NCBI RefSeq assembly: GCF_007922615.2
Contig: NZ_CP042301.2
Span: 1,798,001-1,862,000, forward strand
DNA: 64,000 nucleotides
Direction: 5' to 3'
Source of the DNA: Nitratireductor mangrovi
Lineage (GTDB): Bacteria; Pseudomonadota; Alphaproteobacteria; Rhizobiales; Rhizobiaceae
Shown: positions 15,217-22,484 of the stretch, one piece after another
How positions within the stretch are numbered: the first letter of the stretch is position 1
How the letters are laid out: each line of letters starts with the position of its first letter
Notes under the pieces: model-generated
The model's database searches: none
What the model saw: the letters and a program-made list of their open reading frames with translations, nothing else
What the model was told of the DNA's origin: nothing
Made by a program: the position numbers and the translations under genes

Positions 15217-17286
15217 GTGAATCCACCCCCCAACCTCACCGATCCCCTTGTGCTCTTCATGCCGTCCGGCAAGCGCGGACGGTTCCCCAAGGGCACGCCG
15301 GTGCTCGACGCCGCGCGCGAGCTCGGCGTCTATGTCGAGAGCGTGTGCGGCGGGCGCGCCACATGCGGCCGCTGCCAGATCGAGGTCCAGGAAGGTCATT
15401 TCGCCAAGCACAAGATCGTCTCGACCCTCGACCACATCTCGCCTGTCGGGGCGAAGGAGCGGCGTTACGTAGAAAAGCGCGGCCTGGCCGAAGGGCGCCG
15501 GCTGTCCTGTTCGGCAACGATCGAGGGCGACCTTGTCGTCGACGTGCCCCAGGATACCGTCATCAACGCTCAGGTGGTGCGCAAATCGCCCATCGAACGC
15601 ATCATCGAGCGCAATCCGGCGGTCCAGCTCTGCTATGTCGAGGTCGACGAACCCGACATGCACAAGCCGCTCGGCGATCTCGACCGGCTGAAGGCGATGC
15701 TGGAAAAGGACTGGGGCTGGGAAGACCTTCTCGTCTCGCAGCACATCATCCCCAAGGTCCAGTCGATCCTGCGCAAGGGCAACTGGGGCGTCACCGCCGC
15801 CATCCACCAGGACATGGAATCCTCGCGCCCGACCATCATCGCGCTCTGGCCCGGCCTTCACAACGAAGCCTACGGCATCGCCTGCGACATCGGGTCCACG
15901 ACGATCGCCATGCACTTGGTCTCGCTCTTGTCCGGCCGCATCGCGGCGTCGTCGGGCATCTCCAATCCGCAGATCCGCTTCGGCGAAGACCTGATGAGCC
16001 GCGTGTCCTACGTGATGATGAACCCGGACGGACGCGAGGCCATGACCAAATCGGTCCGCGCCGCCATCAACACGCTGATCGAGAAGGTCTGCGCCGAGGG
16101 CAACGTCAAGCCCGAGGACATTCTCGACGCCGTCTTCGTCGGCAATCCGATCATGCATCACCTGTTCCTCGGCATCGATCCGACCGAGCTCGGCCAGGCG
16201 CCCTTCGCGCTGGCGGTATCGGGCGCGGTCCACAGCTGGGGCAGCGAGCTCAACCTGGCGATCAATCTCGGCGCCCGTGTCTACGTCCTGCCGTGCATCG
16301 CCGGCCATGTCGGCGCCGACGCCGCCGGCGCGGTGCTGTCGGAGCAGCCGCACCACCAGGACCGAATGATGCTTCTGGTCGACGTCGGCACCAATGCCGA
16401 GATCGTGCTCGGCAACAGTCATCGCGTGGTCGCCGCCTCGTCGCCGACCGGCCCCGCCTTCGAGGGCGCCGAGATTTCGTCCGGTCAGCGCGCGGCTCCC
16501 GGCGCCATTGAACGCGTCAGGATTGACAAGGAAACGCTTGAACCACGCTACAAGATCATCGGCTCGGATCTGTGGTCCGACGAGGAAGGCTTCGCCGCCG
16601 ATGCCGAGCGCCTTGGCATCACCGGCATCTGCGGCTCCGCCATCATCGAGGTGGTGGCCGAGATGTATCTCGCCGGCATCATCTCCGAAGACGGCGTCGT
16701 CGACGGCTCGATGGCTGCAAGAAGCCCGCGCATCGTCCCGGACGGGCGTACATGGTCGTATCAGGTCAGCAACGGGCGCCAGCAGATCACGGTGACCCAG
16801 ACCGACGTCCGCGCCGTCCAGCTGGCCAAGGCCGCCCTTTACGCCGGCATCAAGCTGTTGATGGAAAAGATCGGCATCGACGAGGTCGACACGATCCGTT
16901 TCGCCGGTGCCTTCGGCTCCTTCATCGACCCGAAATACGCCATGGTGCTCGGCCTCATTCCCGACTGCGAACTCTCCGAGGTCAAGGCCGTCGGCAATGC
17001 AGCCGGCACCGGCGCGCTGATGGCGCTCTTGAACAGCAGCTACCGGCGCGAGATCGAGACCGTGGTGCGCCGTATCGAAAAGATCGAGACCGCGCTCGAA
17101 CCCCGCTTCCAGACCCATTTCGTCGATGCGATGGCGCTGCCCAACAAGACCGATCCTTTCCCGCGCCTGTCCGAAAAGGTCGAACTGCCGCCGCGCAAGC
17201 TGCTGTCAGCCGCCGGCGAAGGCGGTGGCTCCGGTCCGCGCCGGCGCTCGCGCGAGGAGCGTGCGGCCCGGCGCGCAAGGACTTGA
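15217..17286 (+). CDS. RACo-type corrinoid reductive activator ([2Fe-2S] + ASKHA ATPase)
   Basis: A 689-residue protein that reduces inactive Co(II) corrinoid back to Co(I) using ATP. The N-terminal ferredoxin domain holds Cys44, Cys50, Cys53 and Cys98 (CGGRATCGRC, then LSC), a plant-type [2Fe-2S] set. A linker domain and an ASKHA (DUF4445) domain follow, with the phosphate loops ACDIGSTTIAMHLV (about 225) and LLVDVGTNAEIVLG (about 387), and later GICGSAIIEVVAEM and FAGAFGSFIDP. The last 40 residues are Arg/Gly-rich. The start is GTG at 15217 with a weak site. Its presence argues that the MttB/corrinoid pair is functional, since every corrinoid methyltransferase system needs such a repair step. 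Confidence 0.92.
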   Translation: MNPPPNLTDPLVLFMPSGKRGRFPKGTPVLDAARELGVYVESVCGGRATCGRCQIEVQEGHFAKHKIVSTLDHISPVGAKERRYVEKRGLAEGRRLSCSATIEGDLVVDVPQDTVINAQVVRKSPIERIIERNPAVQLCYVEVDEPDMHKPLGDLDRLKAMLEKDWGWEDLLVSQHIIPKVQSILRKGNWGVTAAIHQDMESSRPTIIALWPGLHNEAYGIACDIGSTTIAMHLVSLLSGRIAASSGISNPQIRFGEDLMSRVSYVMMNPDGREAMTKSVRAAINTLIEKVCAEGNVKPEDILDAVFVGNPIMHHLFLGIDPTELGQAPFALAVSGAVHSWGSELNLAINLGARVYVLPCIAGHVGADAAGAVLSEQPHHQDRMMLLVDVGTNAEIVLGNSHRVVAASSPTGPAFEGAEISSGQRAAPGAIERVRIDKETLEPRYKIIGSDLWSDEEGFAADAERLGITGICGSAIIEVVAEMYLAGIISEDGVVDGSMAARSPRIVPDGRTWSYQVSNGRQQITVTQTDVRAVQLAKAALYAGIKLLMEKIGIDEVDTIRFAGAFGSFIDPKYAMVLGLIPDCELSEVKAVGNAAGTGALMALLNSSYRREIETVVRRIEKIETALEPRFQTHFVDAMALPNKTDPFPRLSEKVELPPRKLLSAAGEGGGSGPRRRSREERAARRART

Positions 17287-17323
17287 CGGGAAACGCGTTT
17301 TCGAAGCAGTCGGTCGATTGCAA

Positions 17324-17350
17324 CAGCCGCCAAACTTGACGCGGCGGCTG
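17324..17350 (+). terminator. Possible hairpin terminator after the RACo gene
   Basis: CAGCCGCC (17324-17331) pairs perfectly with GGCGGCTG (17343-17350) across an 11-base loop, 37 bp after the RACo stop. There is no T-run behind it, so it is either a Rho-assisted end or an mRNA-stabilising hairpin. Confidence 0.35.
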
Positions 17351-17364
17351 GCGCGCATTTCACT

Positions 17365-17388
17365 GGCGCCCCTCGTGGAAAGGGCGCC
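17365..17388 (+). promoter_or_regulatory. Hairpin enclosing the esterase ribosome site
   Basis: GGCGCCC (17365-17371) and GGGCGCC (17382-17388) form a 7-bp all-GC stem whose last base directly precedes the ATG at 17389. The ribosome-site bases GGAAAGG (17377-17383) lie in the loop and stem. If formed in the mRNA it would hinder translation initiation; whether this is regulated is not known. Confidence 0.4.
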
Positions 17389-18339
17389 ATGGCAAGTCTG
17401 AAGAGCCACCTCGTTGCATTCGTGCTAAGGCACACGCGCAAGAAATCCTTCCGCACCGCCGATGCGATGCACCGGCGCATCGCCAAGGCGCGCAAGCTGG
17501 AGGACCATCGGCCGCCGAAGTCAGTTGCCGACAGGCTGCGCATTCGCGAGCGGCAGGTTCATGGCTTTCCGGTCTACGAGGTCGAGCCGCCCGGGGAGCA
17601 CACGGCGACCCGCTTGATCTATTTCCACGGCGGCGCCTACTGCTTCGAGATCACCGCGCATCACTGGAAGCTGATCGCCGAGCTTTGCGAGCGCCTTGGC
17701 ATGCGTGTCGCGGTGCCGATCTACCCGCTCGCGCCGGAGCACGATTTCCACGCCATGTTCGGCATGGCCCTCGAACTCTACAGGGACATGCTCGCCGAAA
17801 CCCCGGCCGAGCGCATTGTCTTTGCCGGCGATTCGGCCGGCGGCAACATGGCCCTCGTGCTGACCATGCTGTCCGCCGAGGAAGGGCTGCCCGCCCCTGC
17901 CCGCCAGGCCCTGATCTCGCCCGGCCTAGACATGACCATGTCAAATCCTCAAATGATTGAGGCGGCAAAGAGCGATCCCTGGCTCGACATCCCCGGCGGG
18001 CTTGAGGCGGTGCGGCTTTATTCGGCCGGCATCGACGCGGCCGACTGGCGCATCAGTCCGCTCTACGGGGATCTCGCTGTCCTGCCGCCGACGCTGCTGC
18101 TGACCGGCACCCGCGACCTTCTCTACCCGGACACGCTTGTCTTTGCCGATCGTTTGCGTGACGCCGGCGTGGAAACCGAGCTCCTCGTCGAGCCGGGCAT
18201 GATCCATGTCTGGCCGCTGATCGACATGCCGGAGGCACGCCGCGCCCGCGATTCAATCGTTGCCTGGCTCTCCGCTGCGGCTCAGCCGCCTGAGGAGGCA
18301 GACGCGACCGCCGTGACCAGTTCGCTCGTGACCGACTGA
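17389..18339 (+). CDS. Alpha/beta hydrolase, hormone-sensitive-lipase (esterase) family
   Basis: A 316-residue cytoplasmic esterase. The oxyanion-hole motif HGGAYC is at about residue 80, the nucleophile Ser in GDSAGGNMAL at about 148, then the catalytic Asp in TGTRDLLYPD and the His in GMIHVWPL. The N-terminal 50 residues (basic, helical) form the cap typical of HSL enzymes. Natural substrate unknown; short-chain esters are usual. It follows the C1 island by 100 bp in the same direction but is separated by a hairpin. Its last 58 bp overlap tail-to-tail with the polymerase gene on the other strand, which is long for bacterial convergent genes. Confidence 0.88.
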   Translation: MASLKSHLVAFVLRHTRKKSFRTADAMHRRIAKARKLEDHRPPKSVADRLRIRERQVHGFPVYEVEPPGEHTATRLIYFHGGAYCFEITAHHWKLIAELCERLGMRVAVPIYPLAPEHDFHAMFGMALELYRDMLAETPAERIVFAGDSAGGNMALVLTMLSAEEGLPAPARQALISPGLDMTMSNPQMIEAAKSDPWLDIPGGLEAVRLYSAGIDAADWRISPLYGDLAVLPPTLLLTGTRDLLYPDTLVFADRLRDAGVETELLVEPGMIHVWPLIDMPEARRARDSIVAWLSAAAQPPEEADATAVTSSLVTD

Positions 18340-19187
18340 CGCCAGCCGGATGCTACCTGCCACGGGTCCGCTTCCTGGAGACGCTCCGGCATGTCGGCAA
18401 GCGTGAACCGGCTTGAGGCGGAAATCCCCGGCAATTCCTCCCACGACACCGGGGTCGCGACAGGCGCACCCCTTCTGGCGCGTGTCGAATAAGGTGCGAT
18501 CGCCGTCGCGCCGCGTTCGTTGCGCAGCCAGTCGATGAAGACCCTGCCGTGCCGCTTGTCCTTCGCGGCCTGCGCCACATAACGTTCGGGTTGCTCCGCC
18601 GCGATCATCTGCGCAAAGCCGCGCGCGAAAGCCTTGACCTGCGGCCACTCCGCCCGCCTTTCCAGCGGCGCCACGACATGCAGGCCCTTGCCGCCGGTCA
18701 GCAGCGGCAGTGTCTTGAGGCCGAGCGCGGAGAGCCGGTCGCGAAGCTCGACCGCGGCTTGCTTCGTGTCTGAAAAACCCAGTTCCTCGTCGGGATCGAG
18801 ATCGAAGACCAGCCGGTCCGGCTTTTCCAGACGGTCGATTCGCGAGCCCCAGATATGGAGCTCCAGAGCCGACATCTGAACCGCAGCCACCAGCCCGGAA
18901 ATGTCCGCGGCGTAGAGATAGTCGTCGAGGCCGCCGTCGGCTTCGGTGATTTCCTTGCGCTTGAGTTGGGCAGGCATCGTCTTGCCGCCGTGCTTCTGGA
19001 AAAAGCAATCCCGGTCGCAGCCGTCAGGGCAACGCACCAGGCTCACCAGCCTGTCCTTGACAAACGGCAATATGCGCGCGGCCACCTGTTCGTAATGCCT
19101 CGCCAGATCAGCCTTTGTCGGCCCGCCAGCGCCAAAAAGCGGCTTGTCGGGATGCGTCAGCCGCACGCCGGCGATCTCGCTTGGCAT
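18282..19187 (-). CDS. Stand-alone LigD-type DNA polymerase/primase domain protein
   Basis: An archaeo-eukaryotic primase-type polymerase (LigD POL domain), 301 residues. Catalytic Asp129 and Asp131 are in FDLDPDEELGF and a further Asp is in VFIDWLRNERG; TGGKGLHVVAPL and the N-terminal zinc-like CPDGCDRDCFFQKH are also present. In full LigD this domain fills gaps during non-homologous end joining. Here no ligase or phosphoesterase domain is attached and neither a ligase nor Ku is next to it, so it acts in trans with a partner elsewhere or does another repair task. Start ATG 19187 has AGAAGGG upstream; a TTG at 19205 is less likely. Confidence 0.87.
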   Translation of the reverse strand: MPSEIAGVRLTHPDKPLFGAGGPTKADLARHYEQVAARILPFVKDRLVSLVRCPDGCDRDCFFQKHGGKTMPAQLKRKEITEADGGLDDYLYAADISGLVAAVQMSALELHIWGSRIDRLEKPDRLVFDLDPDEELGFSDTKQAAVELRDRLSALGLKTLPLLTGGKGLHVVAPLERRAEWPQVKAFARGFAQMIAAEQPERYVAQAAKDKRHGRVFIDWLRNERGATAIAPYSTRARRGAPVATPVSWEELPGISASSRFTLADMPERLQEADPWQVASGWRQSVTSELVTAVASASSGG

Positions 19188-19252
19188 CCTGATGCCCTTC
19201 TGCAACCTTCAGGCCGACAACGCCGGCCCCAATCTCCGGTTCCGGCTTCTGG

Positions 19253-20152
19253 TCAGAACCGTCCGGTCGCCTTGAACGAATCCAGCGTGGCGCGGATGTG
19301 GTCCGCCGCCGCGCGCACCGGCGCGCTCGCTTCCGGGGCCACCATCATTGCCAGATTGTAGTCGGCGAGCTCCGGCAGTCCGTCCTTCGGCCCCAGCGCC
19401 ACCAGTTCGCCGGAAATGAAGGAGCGCGGCAGCGGCGCCACCGCCAGATCGGCAAGAATCGCCGCACGCTGGCCAGCGGTATGGGCGCTCATATAGGCGA
19501 CGCGGTAATTGCGGCCGATCTCGCCCAGCGCCTCCAGCGCATTGGCCCGCCAGATGCAGCCCTCCTCCCACAGCGACACCGGCAGGGGTTCGCGCAGATG
19601 CGCCGAGCCGCCCCGCGCCCCACCCCAGACCACCGGTTCGGTCAGCAGAACCTCCGCTTCCGACGGCGCAGTCCTCTCGCAGCAGGTGATGATGATCAGG
19701 TCGAGCTGGCGTTCGGCCATGCGTTTCTTGAGGTTGACGCTCTGGTCGATGGTCACGTCGACAGCGATCGCCGGATGAGTCTCGGCGAAACGCTTCAACA
19801 CCGCCGGCAGCACCCGCTCGCCGTAGTCGTCCGGCGACCCCAGGCGCACCACGCCGGTGATGTCGGGGATGATGAACTTCGACACTGCTTCGCGGTTGAT
19901 CGCCAGCAGGCGGCGCGCATAGCCGAGCAGCATCTCGCCATCGTTGGTCAGCGAGACCGAACGCGCGTCGCGCGTGAACACCGGGCGCCCAAGCATCTCC
20001 TCCAGCTTCTTGATCTGCATGGAAACGGCCGACGGCGTGCGAAACACGGACGACGCTGCCAGCGTGAAGCTGCCGGTCTCGGCGATGGCCACGAACGTCC
20101 GAAGTACGTCGAGTTCAAGCAGCGGCAGCGGATGGTTGAGAGGAGCGGTCAT
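19253..20152 (-). CDS. LysR family transcriptional regulator
   Basis: A 299-residue LysR-type regulator. The N-terminal winged helix-turn-helix (about residues 15-75) has LDVLRTFVAIAETGSFTLAA and SAVSMQIKKLEEMLG; the rest is the periplasmic-binding-protein-like effector domain (GVVRLGSPDDYGERVLP). Effector and targets are unknown. The 120-bp spacer to the divergent small-protein gene at 20273 is AT-richer than its surroundings and is the obvious place for a LysR operator. No metabolic gene is divergent to it, so the regulated target may be the small-protein gene or lie elsewhere. Confidence 0.9.
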   Translation of the reverse strand: MTAPLNHPLPLLELDVLRTFVAIAETGSFTLAASSVFRTPSAVSMQIKKLEEMLGRPVFTRDARSVSLTNDGEMLLGYARRLLAINREAVSKFIIPDITGVVRLGSPDDYGERVLPAVLKRFAETHPAIAVDVTIDQSVNLKKRMAERQLDLIIITCCERTAPSEAEVLLTEPVVWGGARGGSAHLREPLPVSLWEEGCIWRANALEALGEIGRNYRVAYMSAHTAGQRAAILADLAVAPLPRSFISGELVALGPKDGLPELADYNLAMMVAPEASAPVRAAADHIRATLDSFKATGRF

Positions 20153-20272
20153 TCTGCCTTCCTTCAGATTTCTTGATCCAACAGATCATTCCATTTCGTT
20201 TGATTGAACATCATCACTCCCCCATAGTCAATATCGAAGCGGGCCGATGCCCGGGACGAAAGGAGAAAGCCG

Positions 20273-20449
20273 ATGTTGCCCTTGACCGCTTTCGAACATC
20301 TGGTCGCCGGTTACGCCATCGCCCATGGCAAGGCCGAGGAAAAGCCGCTGCCGCCGTCCGAGCGCGCCCCTTCGCCGGTCCGCTGGCGTCGCCGGCTGCG
20401 CCGTAGCCTGGCCGATGCCACAGCGATCACCGCGCGTCCGCGCGCATGA
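20273..20449 (+). CDS. Small basic protein (58 residues)
   Basis: ATG behind AGGAGA (20261-20266) opens a 58-residue protein: a short helix LTAFEHLVAGYAIAHGKAEE, then a Pro-rich hinge and an Arg-rich tail (VRWRRRLRRSL). No known domain was recognised. It is the first of four tiny genes in a row, the second being a DUF1127 protein; such proteins often accompany DUF1127 in rhizobia. Divergent from the LysR regulator, which may control it. Confidence 0.55.
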   Translation: MLPLTAFEHLVAGYAIAHGKAEEKPLPPSERAPSPVRWRRRLRRSLADATAITARPRA

Positions 20450-20490
20450 TCAAATTCATTCCGCCGCAACCCGAACCAAAGGAGGACGTC

Positions 20491-20664
20491 ATGTCCGTAT
20501 TCAGCTCGATCGGCCGCATGGTGCAGGCCTACACCGAAATGCGTCGTCTCAGCCGTGACGAGCAGTTCCTCAACTCGCTGCCGCACGAGATCCGCAAGGA
20601 CATCGGCTGGCCCGACGCGCGCGACCGACTGGCCGCACGCTACCCGCACCTCAACAATCACTAG
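20491..20664 (+). CDS. DUF1127 family small protein
   Basis: A 57-residue protein with a perfect GGAGG site six bases before the ATG. An N-terminal helix (SSIGRMVQAYTEMRRLSRDE) leads into the DUF1127 core LNSLPHEIRKDIGWPDARD. Short DUF1127 proteins in alphaproteobacteria such as Agrobacterium and Rhodobacter influence RNA turnover, phosphate and carbon metabolism and sRNA action; this is family knowledge. What this copy does is not visible. Confidence 0.85.
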   Translation: MSVFSSIGRMVQAYTEMRRLSRDEQFLNSLPHEIRKDIGWPDARDRLAARYPHLNNH

Positions 20665-20725
20665 GCGCGATTGCGGGCCGCCCCCGGACGGCCCGCAAGC
20701 TCCAGTACCAGCCAGGAGACCTCCG

Positions 20726-20875
20726 ATGAGCATTTTCGGCTCGCTGCGCGGCTTCCTTGCGGAGACGAGCGACATCATGGCCCATGCCCGCACCGGACGA
20801 CCGGCCAACCGCCGCCCTGGAAACCGGCGTCGCCAGGCGGTGACTTGGCCGGCCACCCGTGCAAAAACGACATGA
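20726..20875 (+). CDS. Small basic protein (49 residues)
   Basis: ATG with a CAGGAG site about eight bases upstream. The protein opens MSIFGSLRGFLAETSDIMAH, similar in form to the start of DUF1127 proteins, then becomes Arg/Pro-rich to a stop at residue 49. Possibly a shortened or diverged DUF1127-like protein lacking the conserved core. Same strand and close to the DUF1127 gene, so likely on the same transcript. Confidence 0.5.
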   Translation: MSIFGSLRGFLAETSDIMAHARTGRPANRRPGNRRRQAVTWPATRAKTT

Positions 20876-21010
20876 CGCATATGAGAAATTCGCATGGCGA
20901 TGCCGTTTTACTGTTAACTGTCTGTTCTTAATGGCATTTAGCAGGATGTCGTTACTTTGTCCGGTGTCGCATTTCGCATGGTTCGCTTCGCATTTTCTGC
21001 GGCAAAATCC

Positions 21011-21036
21011 GTGACGGATCACTACATATCCGTCAC
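21011..21036. promoter_or_regulatory. Strong palindrome in an AT-rich spacer
   Basis: GTGACGGAT (21011-21019) and ATCCGTCAC (21028-21036) are perfect inverse complements across eight bases. The left arm is itself part of a smaller palindrome, ATCCGTGACGGAT. The 227-bp spacer (20876-21102) is markedly AT-rich for this genome and holds only this feature, about 67 bp before the next small gene. It reads like an operator with overlapping sites, or a hairpin in the leader RNA. Confidence 0.5.
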
Positions 21037-21102
21037 AACGAGATGCCCCACTCCACCGCGCGAAGGCAGACCCGTGAAACCTCGAATGCATGGAGAAACG
21101 TG

Positions 21103-21243
21103 ATGAAGCTTTTCGCCCGCATGTTCGCCGGTCACCGCAACGGCAACCTCACCACCGTCTTCGAGCGCCAGCGTCTCGCCAGGACCATGCCCGGCCAGAC
21201 CGGCGCGCTCGCGGCATCCCGCCTCGGCTACATCGTCAACTGA
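21103..21243 (+). CDS. Small basic protein (46 residues)
   Basis: ATG preceded by GGAGAAACG. The 46 residues open MKLFARMFAGHRNGNLTTVF and continue with basic and small residues to a C-terminal LGYIVN; no family was recognised. A terminator-like hairpin follows 32 bp after the stop and a palindrome sits upstream, so it has the look of a single-gene transcript with its own control. Confidence 0.55.
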   Translation: MKLFARMFAGHRNGNLTTVFERQRLARTMPGQTGALAASRLGYIVN

Positions 21244-21274
21244 GTTCAGCGGCGCACCGCGCCAATCCTCCCTC

Positions 21275-21307
21275 AGACGCCCGCCGGTTCGCGCCGAGCG
21301 GGCGTCT
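21275..21307 (+). terminator. Terminator-like hairpin after the small gene
   Basis: AGACGCCCGC (21275-21284) pairs perfectly with GCGGGCGTCT (21298-21307), a 10-bp GC-rich stem with a 13-base loop. Only two T residues follow directly, so it is a weak intrinsic terminator or works with Rho. Confidence 0.55.
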
Positions 21308-21461
21308 TGCCATTGACGGTCCGCATGCCGACGACGAACGGCCGCTGACGCGAGGATAAACTTTGCCGGTAAGGTTTTCGGCGTTGACAGGCGACTGCGT
21401 TCGGGAGGACACTTCGCCCGCAAATGACGCCGGTGGAAACAATGATTGTCGTGGGGGCCAG

Positions 21462-22460
21462 ATGAGCGCCAGGGGCACGGTCAAGAGATCCATCGTTTTC
21501 TACCTCATCCCAGACTTCACGATGCTCGCCTTTGCCACGGCACTGGAGCCGTTGCGCGCGGCCAACCGCATGCTCGGTTTCGAGGCTTATCGCTGGCGGC
21601 TGGCAAGCATCGATGGCAAGCCTGTGCGTGCCTCCTGCGGTGTCGAATGCGCGGTCGATACTTCGCTCGATGACGAGCGCCGCAAGATGTCGGGCCAGGA
21701 CAGGCCCTCGATGGTTGTCGTCTGCTCCGGGATCAATGTCGAAAAATACGCCAATCGCTCGACTTTCGCGTGGTTGCGCGAAGAAGCCAACCGCGGTGTC
21801 TCCATCGGTGGCCTGTGCACCGGGGCCTACATCCTGGCTACGGCCGGCCTTTTGTCCAACCGCCGCTGCGCCATCCATTGGGAAAATCTGCCCGGCTTCG
21901 CGGAGCGTTTTCCCAAAGCCAACGTCATCGCCGACCTCTTCGAGGTCGACCAGAACATCTATACCTGCGCCGGGGGCACTGCGGCGCTCGACATGATGCT
22001 GAAGCTGATCGGCGACGATTTTGACGAGGGGTTGGTCAACCGCATCTGCGAGCAGGTTCTGACCGACCGCGTGCGCAGTCCCACCGACCGCCAGCGCCTG
22101 CCGCTGCGCGCCCGCCTCGGGGTACAGAACGCGAAGGTGCTTGCCATCATCGAATTGATGGAGGCCAATCTTTCCGAACCGCTGTCGCTGGTCGAGATCG
22201 CCGACGGTGTCGGGCTGTCGCGGCGCCAGATCGAGCGCCTCTTCCGGCAGGAAATGGGCCGCTCACCCGCCCGCTACTACCTTGAGATTCGTCTCGACCG
22301 CGCCCGCCACCTGCTGATCCAGTCCTCCATGCCCGTGGTCGAGGTCGCCGTCGCTTGCGGTTTCGTGTCGGCTTCGCATTTCTCCAAATGCTATCGCGAG
22401 CTCTACGCACGCTCGCCGCAGCAGGAACGCAACGACCGCAAGCACATGATGGCGGCCTAG
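21462..22460 (+). CDS. GlxA-family AraC-type regulator, GbdR-like
   Basis: A 332-residue activator with an N-terminal DJ-1/PfpI-like domain (about 5-190) and a C-terminal AraC double helix-turn-helix (about 220-325). The first domain has a Cys in GLCTGAYILATAGLL and the AIHWENLPGF segment. The second has EPLSLVEIADGVGLSRRQIE and PARYYLEIRLDRARHLL. This layout is shared by GbdR, the glycine betaine/dimethylglycine activator of Pseudomonas, and by CdhR, SouR and ArgR, which sense carnitine or amino acids. Its place between the methyl-transfer island and the DMGDH-like gene fits a betaine regulator, but the ligand is inferred. Start ATG 21462 has a G-rich site (GTGGGGG). Confidence 0.85.
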   Translation: MSARGTVKRSIVFYLIPDFTMLAFATALEPLRAANRMLGFEAYRWRLASIDGKPVRASCGVECAVDTSLDDERRKMSGQDRPSMVVVCSGINVEKYANRSTFAWLREEANRGVSIGGLCTGAYILATAGLLSNRRCAIHWENLPGFAERFPKANVIADLFEVDQNIYTCAGGTAALDMMLKLIGDDFDEGLVNRICEQVLTDRVRSPTDRQRLPLRARLGVQNAKVLAIIELMEANLSEPLSLVEIADGVGLSRRQIERLFRQEMGRSPARYYLEIRLDRARHLLIQSSMPVVEVAVACGFVSASHFSKCYRELYARSPQQERNDRKHMMAA

Positions 22461-22484
22461 CGCACGACGCGCCTTCCGAGCCGG

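Noticed and set aside
14917..17118. A 733-codon minus-strand open frame opposite the RACo gene
   Set aside because: Its protein is His/Asp/Gly-rich and unlike any family; it mirrors the codon bias of the well-recognised RACo gene on the plus strand.
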